This document shows, in pieces, positions 1 to 8,346 of a stretch of 64,000 nt of DNA. The notes beneath the pieces are model-generated. The model ran no database searches and was not told the DNA's origin. It saw nothing but the letters and a program-made list of their open reading frames with translations. Position 1 is the first letter of the stretch; each line of letters starts with the position of its first letter. The DNA is from Leeuwenhoekiella polynyae (GTDB taxonomy: Bacteria > Bacteroidota > Bacteroidia > Flavobacteriales > Flavobacteriaceae), in assembly GCF_004104075.1 (NCBI RefSeq), contig NZ_QOVK01000003.1, positions 186,001 through 250,000 of the forward strand. Reading direction: 5' to 3'. A program made the position numbers and the translations under genes.

Positions 1-18
1 TACCCTAAAACCCTCTAA

Positions 19-282
19 ATGGAAAGAACTACATTTAGCCTGATTAAAGAGGTTAACGATCTGTGTACAACCGCTTGCAAACATTTAAATATAATAGATA
101 TAACAAAACTTGTTGTGTTATCCGTAAGTTGTGGTGCATTTAAGATGTACATATTTACAAGAAATAAAGAGTTGAACTTTTCAAAGGAAAACATTGAGTC
201 ATTAACCAAAAGTGTGACTGAATTAAAGGACGTTTTGATCAAAATTGGAACAAGTGGAATTACTACATTATACTGGACATAG
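19..282 (+). pseudogene. Unrecognised short reading frame, probably cut by the adjacent IS remnant
   Basis: An 87-codon frame opens with ATG directly after an in-frame stop and closes with TAG at 280-282. I do not recognise the product. It has a short hydrophobic stretch near residues 27-40 and otherwise mixed polar residues. The last few codons overlap a TGGAC at 274-278 that matches the terminal bases expected for the IS3-type element that follows, so the natural 3' end of the gene may have been lost to the insertion. It could also be chance coding. Low certainty. Confidence 0.25.
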
Positions 283-501
283 ATATGCAATGTAGCACAG
301 GTTTGTGAAGACTTAGATATATTACCTGCTGTTCTTTACCGTTGGCGTAAAGAGCAAAAGAATTATGGCAAGAATAGTTTTCCTGGTCGGGGTAATCCTA
401 AAATGACTGATGAACAAAAAGAGATAGCTCGTTTAAAGAAACAGCTTAAAGAAGCCGAATTAGAACGTGATATCTTAAAAAAGGCGATTGGCATCTTTTA
501 G
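283..501 (+). pseudogene. IS3-family transposase OrfA, 5'-truncated
   Basis: Translating 283-501 gives the C-terminal 72 residues of an IS3 OrfA. It starts in the helix-turn-helix (QVCEDLDILPAVLYRWRKEQ) and continues into the leucine-zipper-like segment with the family signature RLKKQLKEAELERDILKKA. The normal N-terminus is absent, and no start codon opens the frame after the TAG at 280-282. OrfA supplies DNA binding and forms OrfAB by programmed frameshifting with the downstream frame. Here that is not possible, because orfB is also broken. Confidence 0.75.
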
Positions 502-539
502 TTCATTGTTTGTTATTTGATATAAAGGTATTCATGAAT

Positions 540-1443
540 GCTTTGCATTTCCGCGAGCGACAAGAAAAATATAGGTTCATAAAACAGCATCGTGAAATTT
601 CCTGTTGAGAAGATGTGCACTATGTTAGCAGTAAGTAAAAGTGGTTATTACCACCGGTTGAAATCTGGTCCCAGCACCCTTTGGAAAGAAAATCAGAAGC
701 TCTCTTCATTAATCAAAGGTATATTTGAAGACAGTCACCAGAGCTATGGAGCTCCTAGAATAAAAGCTGAATTGAAAGCTTTAGGTTTTAAGGTGTCAAA
801 GCCACGGGTATCCCGTATGATAAAGGCAAACTACTTATATGTCAAGAGAAAGCAAAAGTTTAAAACAACCACCAATAGTAACCATAAATATCCCATAGCA
901 CCAAACTTGTTGGACCAATGCTTTAATGTAGCAGGGCTAATCAAGTATAGGTAAGCGATATTACTTATGTTCAGACCAAACAAGGTTGGAGTTACACAGT
1001 GATCATTGATCTATTTAAGAGAAAAGTTATAGGATGGGCTTTAAGTGATACCCTAAATACCGAAGATACTGTTATAAAAGCCTGGCAAATGGCTATTAAA
1101 AATACCACACTCACACAACCTTTGATATTCCATTCAGACCAAGGTATTCAGTATGCCAGCCAAAGATTTACTAATCTACTTAAAAGCTATAATGGCCTGC
1201 TAACAATCTATGAGTCGGAAAGGAAACTATTGGGACAATGCCGTGGCGGAATCCTTTTTTAAATCTCTAAAAGTAGAGCGGGTATATTGGCATAAGTACA
1301 AGCTTAGATCACAGGCATAGTTATCTATCTATCTTTCAGTGGACAGAAACCTGGTACAATACCAGAAGAAGACATTCTTATTTAGGAAACAGAACCATTA
1401 AAGAATTTGAAATAGATAGGTGTAATCAAGAACTAGCAGCATA
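540..1443 (+). pseudogene. IS3-family transposase OrfB, multiply frameshifted
   Basis: The DDE integrase (rve) of an IS3 element is readable only by joining frames. RFIKQHR at about 572-592 continues after a shift into 592-945 (KFPVEKMCTMLAVSKSGYYH, then YGAPRIKAEL). Another shift plus a Trp-to-TAG stop near 949 leads to VSDITYV and the 999-1200 block (VIIDLFKRKVIGWALSD, HSDQGIQYAS). A third shift near 1202 restores [18 protein letters not shown]. The catalytic acidic residues are all visible (D in SDITY, D in HSDQG, E in AESFF), so this was once a functional transposase. At least three frameshifts and one nonsense change make it dead. Confidence 0.8.
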
Positions 1444-1482
1444 GTCACTCAACTTAAAGTCCAGTTTTTTGTTGCAAGTCCA

Positions 1483-2057
1483 GCTAATATTTTTTACTCT
1501 TTGGAGACTTTAGTTGAACTGTTTGATTGGTACTATTTGAAAAACAGACTTGGAATAAAAAGATTTAGATTATTCTTTTTTATTTCGGGCACATTTTTGA
1601 GCTGTCTCTATACTTTTTGGTCTTTTATGGCATATTTTTTATGGTCAGTATGGTAATCAAACTAGATACAAAATCCGCAACCATTGTCCAAGCCTCTAAT
1701 TCTCAAAAAAGGCTCCGATTCAAACCTCCCAAAGCCTCGGGATTATTCCGCCCTTGGTTTTTTTATGTAACTTTGTTTCTTGAGAGTCTGAAAAGATACT
1801 AGAAGGCAATACGAAAAACTGCTATCCCTATTATAGAAGCCTGAGTCCGTAAGCCAAAAACGGCCTTACGTATTTCCAAAAAAGGAAAAATCACCCTTTA
1901 CTTTCAACCTGTAACACGTTTTTAAAATAATCTGACAATACGAGTTCGCGCGGTTCGCGATCTGGAGCAAATTCCCTGATGCTTTAAAAAAGTTTTAGGA
2001 CTCTGGATCTTTTATACCGGCAATGCATACGTATTAAAAAAGACCGAGTAACCGCCT
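1483..2057. other. Non-coding debris between IS remnant and histidine kinase gene
   Basis: No intact gene is seen here. A 61-codon frame at 1617-1802 ends in FFYVTLFLESLKRY, which resembles the first strand of GIY-YIG nucleases (FYVYILxSESLxRYY) that are common in Bacteroidota. It stops there, so it is at best a remnant. The stretch 1930-2050 just before the kinase gene could hold its promoter, but I cannot assign elements. Confidence 0.4.
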
Positions 2058-3275
2058 ATGCCTACCGTATTACCACAATCCCTTCAGCAAGATATTCACA
2101 CCATCACGCAGATTAGCGCCGTGCCATCTATCTTAAATATCATTTGCCAAACCACCGGAATGCGTTTTGCCGCAGTAGCCCGCGTTACCGATGAGCGGTG
2201 GATTACCTGTATGTCTAAAGACGAAATTGAATTCGGGCTTCAAACCGGCGATGAGTTAGTCCTCGAAACCACCATTTGCAACGAAATCAGGCAAAATGCG
2301 CTTCCCGTTATTATTGAAGAGGTGACTAAAAGTGATACCTTTCGCGATCACCCTACCCCGGCACAATACGGGTTTCAGAGTTATATTTCCTTTCCAATCT
2401 TTCGGAAAAACGGTGAATTCTTCGGTACCCTTTGCGCCATTGACCCCAAACCCGCCAAACTCGATACCAAAGAGGTGCGCGATTTATTTGAACTCTACAC
2501 CCAGCTGATTTCTTTTCATATTGATGCCCTTGAAGAACTAAACCAATCCAATCAAAATCTGCAAAAAGAGCGAACGATTGGCGAGTTACGCGAAACCTTT
2601 ATCGCTGTTTTGGGCCACGATTTAAGAAATCCTGTAGGCACCACCCGTATGTGTGCAGACATCCTGCTTAAAATGGATCTTCCTGAACTTGCCAACCGCC
2701 AGGCCAGTACCCTAAAAGCAACGTCCTACCGTATGCAGGGACTTATTGACAACCTGCTTGATTTTGCCAAAGGGCATCTGGGCGAAGGCATCAGGCTTGA
2801 ACTTTCAAACAATAAGCAGGCGCTCAAAAAATTGATCCTGCAGGTTTGTAAAGAAATTGCAACTGTTGAGCAAGAGCACGAGATCACGACCCAAATTCAG
2901 TTAAAAGAAGAGTTTGAATGCGACATCAACCGGGTGGGTCAGCTGCTGTCTAACCTGTTAAGCAATGCCGTCAAACACGGCGCCCCAGGCAAACCCATAC
3001 GCATGGCTGCCCTTGCAGAAGACGGATGTTTTAACCTAACCGTTTCTAACTTTGGCCCTCAAATTCCGCCTGCTAAAAAAGCAGAGTTGTTTAAACCCTT
3101 TTTTACGACCAATGCCACCAACAACAAGTCGGGATTAGGCCTGGGACTCTATATCTGCTCTGAAATAGCCAGAGCCCATAACGGAACCATGCAGGTAGAA
3201 TCAACAGCGGAACAGACCGAGTTTACATTCAGTATGCCCATCAAAGCGCAGAAAAAAAATCTGTCAGCGGACTAA
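2058..3275 (+). CDS. Cytosolic GAF-domain sensor histidine kinase
   Basis: The 405-residue protein has no membrane segment. A GAF domain covers about residues 15-160 (FAAVARVTDERWI, YISFPIFRKNGEFFGTLCAI). A short helical linker (about 155-180) leads into a HisKA dimerisation domain with the phospho-acceptor H187 in the H-box GHDLRNPVGT. The HATPase domain follows, with the N-box NLLSNAVKHG near residues 298-308 and the G-box SGLGLGLY near 357. It should autophosphorylate in response to a small ligand or redox state bound by the GAF domain and pass phosphate to a response regulator. No regulator gene is adjacent, so it is an orphan kinase and its partner is unknown. The ATG start is well placed before the GAF domain. 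Confidence 0.88.
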   Translation: MPTVLPQSLQQDIHTITQISAVPSILNIICQTTGMRFAAVARVTDERWITCMSKDEIEFGLQTGDELVLETTICNEIRQNALPVIIEEVTKSDTFRDHPTPAQYGFQSYISFPIFRKNGEFFGTLCAIDPKPAKLDTKEVRDLFELYTQLISFHIDALEELNQSNQNLQKERTIGELRETFIAVLGHDLRNPVGTTRMCADILLKMDLPELANRQASTLKATSYRMQGLIDNLLDFAKGHLGEGIRLELSNNKQALKKLILQVCKEIATVEQEHEITTQIQLKEEFECDINRVGQLLSNLLSNAVKHGAPGKPIRMAALAEDGCFNLTVSNFGPQIPPAKKAELFKPFFTTNATNNKSGLGLGLYICSEIARAHNGTMQVESTAEQTEFTFSMPIKAQKKNLSAD

Positions 3276-3349
3276 TTAGATTTTAAATTCCGGAAAGATT
3301 ACCCGTATCTTTAATCGGAATACCTGTACCCACCAAAACCAAAATCAGT

Positions 3350-4096
3350 ATGAAAGATGATAAACTCGCGGTCTTAATAGATGCAGATAATGTGCCTTAT
3401 GCTAACATCAGAGAGATGCTGGTTGAGATTGCCAAATACGGCAACCCCACGATCAAACGAATTTATGCCGACTGGACCAAGCCCAGCCTTTCGGGCTGGA
3501 AGAACGTCTTGCTCGAAAACGCCATCACACCCATACAACAATACAGTTATACGCAGGGGAAGAACTCAAGCGACAGCGCCCTGATCATCGATGCGATGGA
3601 TCTGCTGTATGCCAAAAAAGTAAGCGGCTTTTGCATCGTCTCCAGTGACAGCGACTTTACTAGGCTGGCCACACGCCTGCGGGAAGCCGGTATGTTTGTA
3701 ATGGGTTTTGGCGAAAAGAAAACCCCTAAGCCCTTTATTACTGCCTGCGATAAGTTTATTTATATTGAAATTCTTAAAAAACAAGCACCCGCACCTGAAA
3801 GTAGTAGTACCAAAAGCAAGCAAAAAACCAAATCAGAGAGTTCAAGCGTCAATAAAATTGATAAAGAACTCACCACCCTGATACGGGAAAGCATCGATGA
3901 GATTTCAGATGAAAACGGCTGGGCATTTCTGGGTACTTTGGGCAGCTACATCATCAAGAAAAAAACAGACTTCGACCCTCGAAATTATGGTTTCCCCAAA
4001 CTCTTTCCGTTGATTAAACACCTCAACACCTTTGAGATTTCCGAAAAAGAAACCGGGGATAATAACATCAGGCATATTTATGTCAAGAATAAATAA
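3350..4096 (+). CDS. NYN-domain putative ribonuclease with C-terminal OST-HTH/LOTUS domain
   Basis: Residues 5-145 form a NYN (PIN-like) domain with the typical acidic clusters LIDADNV near the start, SSDSALIIDAMDLLY in the middle, and VSSDSDFTRLATRLREAG. These aspartates bind metal in the family. A lysine- and serine-rich linker (about 148-168) joins a winged-helix OST-HTH/LOTUS domain (about 172-248: GWAFLGTLGSYIIKKK, FDPRNYGFPKLFPLIKHL). The combination is known from LabA/MARF1-like proteins that act on RNA. It starts 74 bases after the kinase gene and may share its transcript. The substrate is unknown. Confidence 0.85.
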   Translation: MKDDKLAVLIDADNVPYANIREMLVEIAKYGNPTIKRIYADWTKPSLSGWKNVLLENAITPIQQYSYTQGKNSSDSALIIDAMDLLYAKKVSGFCIVSSDSDFTRLATRLREAGMFVMGFGEKKTPKPFITACDKFIYIEILKKQAPAPESSSTKSKQKTKSESSSVNKIDKELTTLIRESIDEISDENGWAFLGTLGSYIIKKKTDFDPRNYGFPKLFPLIKHLNTFEISEKETGDNNIRHIYVKNK

Positions 4097-4752
4097 GTTC
4101 TAAAGCATCAAATCAACTTAGCAGATTTACGAGCTCTGAAAGCAATAACGGGCTAACGAGAAGTAATAAACATCCTATTGTAACTGCGCTTAATCAAATC
4201 CGAAGGGTTAAACGGATTTCCCTCCCTCGGTTCAGAATAGCCAGGGGAGAGCGTTAAAAAAAGGTCTGGTAGACCTTTTTAGCGAATGAGCCAGGCGGCG
4301 CATAGGCTTTAAGATCGCATCATTTCTTGGCATGCTCTACTTTACTTTTAAAAAAATAAATGTAGCGACGCCGAGCTGACAAGGCGGTTTTCGCCTTTAA
4401 GGAGAAAAATACCTAAGCAAGGGGCTCTTTTCTTTTCTGCATCCGACAACTGCAAGGAGCCAAATGCGCTGTTACAAGAGCTCCTTTAAGTCTTCAAACG
4501 ACGTAGGAGTCGCTTGAGCTAAAGAAAATGAACAGAATATGCTATAGAAACTCGAAATACCCAACTTCCCTCAGGCCCAGACCATTTAGCCTGAACAGGC
4601 TTTAATAAACACCTATGAAAATCAAGCAGAAGCACACAGCTTTTAAGGGAAAATTTTAAAGTGGTATGATGCAGGTTAGTTTTAAGATGTTACAAGGCAA
4701 GCCTTATAAACATGCTTATGCCGACTAGGCACGAGCTGGACAAACAAAATTT
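4097..4752. other. Intergenic region with hairpins, no gene
   Basis: No coding frame with a plausible product is seen. The region holds a T-tailed hairpin at 4258-4280, listed separately, and a small GC-rich hairpin at 4381-4397 (aaggcg, loop gtttt, cgcctt). The rest is unremarkable, with many stops in all frames. Confidence 0.5.
4256..4280 (+). terminator. Rho-independent terminator downstream of the NYN gene
   Basis: The arms aaaaaggtct (4258-4267) and agaccttttt (4271-4280) pair around the loop ggt, and the 3' arm doubles as the T-tract. It lies about 160 nt after the NYN stop codon. Confidence 0.6.
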
Positions 4753-4788
4753 AAAGCGACAGTTTATTAGAAACTGTCGCTTTTTTTA
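4753..4788 (+). terminator. Strong terminator, probably bidirectional
   Basis: The arms aaagcgacagttt (4753-4765) and aaactgtcgcttt (4771-4783) form a perfect 13-bp stem with loop attag, followed by a T-tract. It lies 12 bases beyond the stop codon of the minus-strand TapB-like gene, so it probably ends that transcript as well. Confidence 0.85.
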
Positions 4789-4800
4789 ATGATCCCTGCC

Positions 4801-5505
4801 TTAGTTACTAAACGCTGTAAGCATTTGGTACTCGTCTAGTTTTCCCGAAGATTTATAATCTTCCTGTTTTACCATCCCTACGCCTTCTGCGATCCATATT
4901 TTGGTAGTGGTGTTTTTAGCAAAAAGCATCTTAGTATCCACATTTTGAGTAATCACCAAACACTCAAACGTACCTGCAGGGGTGGTTACCGATTCCCGGC
5001 CGATCACTTTGCGGTCTGTAGTATAAATATGGAAATTCATGTTTATAGCCCCGCTTTTTACTGCGATATCTGTTTTGATATCCGGCAGCCCCTGCCCTAC
5101 TTCTAAATTGTTGGGCAGTTCAAAATCGGTTCCTGTGATTGCTACAGAAGCGTCTTTACCGTCTAACTGTTCCTGCATGGTTTCTTGAAGCATCTCATTA
5201 AGATCCATTGTGATCTTTCCTCCGCTACACAAAATATGAAAATTAGCATCTACAGTGGTTTTGTCTTTTTTAAGATTGGTAACCGTCGTATGCACCGTGG
5301 CTTTCAAAGGTATCCCGTCAGTCACCGCTACAATTTCATTCTTGGTAAGCGTTAAGGCATTGTTTTTTTTATCATAAGTAGTGACTTCATAGCGCACCCC
5401 TTTGTTTATAGGGTAATAGCTGCTGCAGCTTTCTTGTGCCATCCCTGTTGCGGTAACAAGAAGCACGAAGAGCAACGTAAGTTGTTTAAATAGTCTTGTT
5501 TTCAT
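4801..5505 (-). CDS. Secreted TapB/DUF3108-like protein
   Basis: This 234-residue protein has a Sec signal peptide: a basic start (MKTRLFKQ), a hydrophobic core (LTLLFVLLVTATG) and likely cleavage after MAQ. The mature part is beta-rich and resembles Bacteroidota proteins annotated as TapB family or DUF3108-like: YYPINKGVRYEVTTYDKK at the start of the mature chain, VTTPAGTFECLVI in the middle and KIWIAEGVGMVKQEDY near the end. Such proteins are exported to the periplasm or surface, but no function is established. It is monocistronic, between a terminator and a divergent pseudouridine synthase gene. The fold-family call is from memory of motifs. Confidence 0.65.
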   Translation of the reverse strand: MKTRLFKQLTLLFVLLVTATGMAQESCSSYYPINKGVRYEVTTYDKKNNALTLTKNEIVAVTDGIPLKATVHTTVTNLKKDKTTVDANFHILCSGGKITMDLNEMLQETMQEQLDGKDASVAITGTDFELPNNLEVGQGLPDIKTDIAVKSGAINMNFHIYTTDRKVIGRESVTTPAGTFECLVITQNVDTKMLFAKNTTTKIWIAEGVGMVKQEDYKSSGKLDEYQMLTAFSN

Positions 5506-5704
5506 AATCTAGCGTTTGATTCTATACATTTAACATTCAATGTATTAAAAGTAAATGTATTCTTCTTCTTAAAACTAAAACTTGATATCAAAAAAAGTAT
5601 ACGTCTCAAAGGATTCTTAGAACTCCTACACCCGTGCGTTATTATTGGGTATTTTTGTTGGTGCCCTAGCACAGATACTTGATTCATCTAAAACAGAAGC
5701 CCAG

Positions 5705-6580
5705 GTGTTTACAATTGAAACGCATACCGCCCTTCCGCAAAAAACCCCTATACGTTTGCAAGAATACGGCGTGGGTATTTTTAAGAGCTTAGCGACCAAG
5801 TCGGCTTTAAAAAAAGTACTCAAAAAAAAGCAAATTACCGTTGATGGATCTTTAGCCTCCACAGCAACCTGGATAACAGGCGGAGAACGTATTGTTTTAA
5901 CACGTCCTGAGTCTGAGACTCAACAAAAGAAACTCGTATTTCCAGTACATGTTTTATACGAAGATGACTATTTAGCGGTGATTCATAAGCCTGCCGGGAT
6001 TTTAGTAAGCGGTAATCGTTTTAAAACCATCGCCAACGCCTTACTACAAAATTTAGAATACAGTCCGTTGAAGGATAAATGTAAACCCCAGCCGGTGCAC
6101 CGCCTGGATTTTGCAACTACCGGCGCACTACTCGTGGGAAAAACCCGAAGCAGCATCCGGTTACTCAACAAACTCTTTGAAAATAAAGAGGTGACCAAAA
6201 CTTATTATGCCGTAACTATAGGCAACATGCCTGCAAACGGAGCAATTAACCAACCCATAGATGATAAACCAGCCACATCTCTATTTCAGATTTGTGAGAC
6301 CGTCGCATCGACACGTTTTGACCAACTCAATCTTGTGGAATTAAAACCCCTAACCGGACGCAGGCACCAACTGCGCAAACATCTTTCAGGTATGGGCAAC
6401 CCCATATTAGGCGATCGGGATTACACGCCTGAAGCCTTGTTATTAAAAGGAAAAGGCATGTACCTGCACGCGTATTCCCTCAAATTTCAACATCCGTTTA
6501 CAAATCAGGATCTGCTTATAAAAGATGAATTACCAGAAGGGTTTACAAAGTTGTTTAAGGACCACATACCGCTATTTTAA
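5705..6580 (+). CDS. RluA-family RNA pseudouridine synthase
   Basis: An S4-like RNA-binding segment (about residues 15-60: LATKSALKKVLKKKQITVDG) precedes the catalytic domain. The catalytic aspartate lies in HRLDFATTGALLVGKT, where most RluA proteins have HRLDRxTSG. Further family motifs are VIHKPAGILVSG, TKTYYAVTIGNMP and LKPLTGRRHQLRKHLSGMGNPILGD (given here as separate motifs LKPLTGRRHQLRKHL and GMGNPILGD). It converts uridine to pseudouridine in rRNA or tRNA; the target site is not predictable. A longer frame begins with TTG at 5645. I prefer GTG at 5705 because the residues after it (VFTIETH) match where homologues usually begin. Confidence 0.8.
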   Translation: MFTIETHTALPQKTPIRLQEYGVGIFKSLATKSALKKVLKKKQITVDGSLASTATWITGGERIVLTRPESETQQKKLVFPVHVLYEDDYLAVIHKPAGILVSGNRFKTIANALLQNLEYSPLKDKCKPQPVHRLDFATTGALLVGKTRSSIRLLNKLFENKEVTKTYYAVTIGNMPANGAINQPIDDKPATSLFQICETVASTRFDQLNLVELKPLTGRRHQLRKHLSGMGNPILGDRDYTPEALLLKGKGMYLHAYSLKFQHPFTNQDLLIKDELPEGFTKLFKDHIPLF

Positions 6581-6644
6581 ATTTAGAAGCTTGTCCCATA
6601 AACTTTCTTCGTAAATTTCAGAAAAACAATCTTATTCAAGTCGC

Positions 6645-7133
6645 ATGATGCATCTCATTGTAGGCAATACTGGTTCCGGGAAAACCACTTATGCAAACCA
6701 GCTTAAAAGCAATACCAACGGCATTCTTTTTTCTATAGATACGTGGAACAACACGCTTTTTATTCCCGATAAAAAACCCAAACACAGCCTACACTGGTTT
6801 CTGGAACGTATTGAACGATCGGAAACTTTAATACTTGATCTTATACACCAGCTGGAGCAGGCCCATGTGGATAGTATTCTTGATCTGGGTTTTTCAAAAA
6901 TTGCACACCGTCAGAAATTCAGGGATTTTGCTCAAAAAAACCAGTACAAGTATTCTATGCATTTTTTAGACGTCCCAAAAGCTATTCGTTATAAAAGGGT
7001 GATGCAACGCAATACCGAGCAGGGCGCTACTTTTGAATTTAAGGTGAGTGAAACAGATTTTGATTTTATGGAGAGCTGGTTTGAAAGACCCACGCAAGGC
7101 GAACTCGAGAATACGCGGATTATCACGAATTAG
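6645..7133 (+). CDS. P-loop AAA-family ATPase / small kinase
   Basis: The 162-residue protein begins with a Walker A loop at residues 6-14 (VGNTGSGKTTYA). It has a likely Walker-B-like segment (VDSILDLGFSK, about 75-85) and an arginine-containing lid (KAIRYKRVMQRN). This matches the family of small nucleoside-kinase or zeta-toxin-like ATPases that Bacteroidota genomes annotate as AAA family ATPase. No antitoxin partner is next to it, so I do not call it a toxin. The substrate is unknown. It follows the pseudouridine synthase by 64 bases on the same strand. Confidence 0.7.
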   Translation: MMHLIVGNTGSGKTTYANQLKSNTNGILFSIDTWNNTLFIPDKKPKHSLHWFLERIERSETLILDLIHQLEQAHVDSILDLGFSKIAHRQKFRDFAQKNQYKYSMHFLDVPKAIRYKRVMQRNTEQGATFEFKVSETDFDFMESWFERPTQGELENTRIITN

Positions 7134-7200
7134 AAGCGGATTAAAATCTGGAGCCTGTAACCCCATATTCCGGATATCCTTTTACCCTCAACTTTTACAG

Positions 7201-7238
7201 CCCCAGTCTTCCGCGCAGCACATGCCGGGGGACTGGGG
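7201..7238. repeat. 12-bp inverted repeat (hairpin)
   Basis: The arms 7201-7212 (ccccagtcttcc) and 7227-7238 (gggggactgggg) pair over 12 positions, including two G-T wobbles, around a 14-base GC-rich loop. No T-tract follows, so it is not a standard terminator. It is unusually GC-rich for this genome. Confidence 0.5.
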
Positions 7239-7336
7239 TATGAAAACTCCGTATTGATAATTCAGACGCATTTAGGTGCTCTACTTTTAGTAAGCACAAC
7301 CTGCTTCTAGAAGGCCACACCTAGGATATTTTTTCT

Positions 7337-7585
7337 TTAAAACACCCCCGGATAGGTGCTAAACGCATAGTCTTTTTGTGTAGCATTTGCAAAAGTAGCC
7401 CAGGCGTGAAAACCGGCCTGACTATAGTGCGCAAACTTTATAAACAAAGTGAGTATTTTGCTCCGCTTTTCACTCGGTTTTGAACGAACTTGAGGCACTT
7501 CATAAGATTGTAGGCGATGTCGTATAGCTGCATACATTTTTTTAGTCTGTTTTAATCCAATTGTATTTACTTCTCTCAGCCTCAT
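7337..7585 (-). CDS. Doubtful small basic protein
   Basis: An 82-codon ATG frame rich in Lys and Arg in its first half, with no recognised domain. It occupies an otherwise empty region and does not overlap another gene. There is no clear ribosome-binding site or homologue that I can recall. It may be chance. Confidence 0.2.
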   Translation of the reverse strand: MRLREVNTIGLKQTKKMYAAIRHRLQSYEVPQVRSKPSEKRSKILTLFIKFAHYSQAGFHAWATFANATQKDYAFSTYPGVF

Positions 7586-7776
7586 AATCCCGATAGCGGA
7601 GAGTTAAGCTTCCAAAAAAACAGGTGCTACCCTGCTTTGCCGTTTGCCTTTCATATACCGGCCTTAAGAACTTTCTAACGGGGCGATAGTATTTAGGCAT
7701 TCTTAGTCAGAAAGCTTAACTTTCAACCCTAAGTATGGCATAGTGCTTAAACACAACATCCCCAGAATAAAAGTCT

Positions 7777-8346
7777 ATGAAAAACAACCTCACCGATATG
7801 ATGGGTTTAGATCTCTATCTCTCCCAGCTAACCGACAAAAAGTATCAAAAAACAAAAGCTGCTCTCAAAAGTGCCAGCACTACAGCTATGCCCTTACTCA
7901 GTTGGGATATGTGTATGCAAGGACGCAGTAAGCAGCTAGAGGCAGCTCGTAGGCGTATGGAGCGGGATTATATGTTTAAACAGGCGAAAAAATTCAACTG
8001 GAGAAATGACATCAAACAGGTGTTTTCTGAAACCGCTTACGAAGCTTTAATTCTTACGGATGCAAAACAACATATCCTTTGGGTAAATGATGGCTTTACA
8101 ACAATGACCGGCTATTCAAAAGAATTTGCACTCCATAAGAAACCTACCTTTTTACAAGGCAAACTCACAACTGCCGATAGCAAAGAGAACATCCGTCAAA
8201 AACTAAAACTCCAGCAGCCTTTTCAAGAAGTCATCATCAATCATAAAAAAGACGGCGAACCTTATACGTGTGAAGTTAAGATCATTCCCTTATACGCTGA
8301 AAAAACCACACACTTTATTGCTTTTGAAAGACAAGTCAGCTCATGA
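7777..8346 (+). CDS. PAS-domain protein, LOV-like but lacking the photo-active cysteine
   Basis: Residues 1-85 are helical and charged, without a known domain. Residues about 88-185 are a PAS fold (EALILTDAKQHILWVNDGFT, MTGYSKEFALHKK, PTFLQGKLTTADSKENIRQK, INHKKDGEPYTCEVKIIPLY). The segment matches LOV-type PAS domains around the FLQG motif, but the preceding NC-R of flavin photoreceptors reads KPT here, so no flavin-cysteinyl adduct could form. There is no output domain. The stop overlaps the start of the thioesterase gene (ATGA), so the two are co-translated. It may be a small sensor or adaptor; the ligand is unknown. Confidence 0.7.
   Translation: MKNNLTDMMGLDLYLSQLTDKKYQKTKAALKSASTTAMPLLSWDMCMQGRSKQLEAARRRMERDYMFKQAKKFNWRNDIKQVFSETAYEALILTDAKQHILWVNDGFTTMTGYSKEFALHKKPTFLQGKLTTADSKENIRQKLKLQQPFQEVIINHKKDGEPYTCEVKIIPLYAEKTTHFIAFERQVSS

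Larger units (their letters stand above)
274..1482 (+). mobile_element. Degenerate IS3-family insertion sequence
   Basis: This stretch carries broken orfA and orfB of an IS3-family (IS150/IS3-like) element. The right end is well marked: 1461-1482 reads ccagttttttgttgcaagtc followed by ca, and its reverse complement begins TGGACTTGCAACAAA, a usual terminal repeat style for such elements. The left end is uncertain; TGGAC at 274 is a candidate, but the first part of orfA (the helix-turn-helix start) is missing. The length of about 1.2 kb is slightly short for an intact element. No target-site duplication is evident. The element cannot move by itself. Confidence 0.75.
7134..7776. other. Intergenic region with a long hairpin
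   Basis: About 640 bases without a well supported gene. It contains a 12-bp stem at 7201-7238 and an uncertain 82-codon minus-strand frame at 7337-7585, both listed separately. The last 150 bases probably contain the promoter of the PAS-domain gene, but no clear TAnnTTTG element was found. Confidence 0.4.

Noticed and set aside
1660-1760. A tRNA-like stretch with a T-arm-like gattcaaacctcc
   Set aside because: No matching acceptor stem, D-arm or anticodon loop could be folded around it.
6645-7133. A toxin-antitoxin system with a zeta-like toxin
   Set aside because: The P-loop kinase has no adjacent antitoxin gene, so there is no support for a toxin role.
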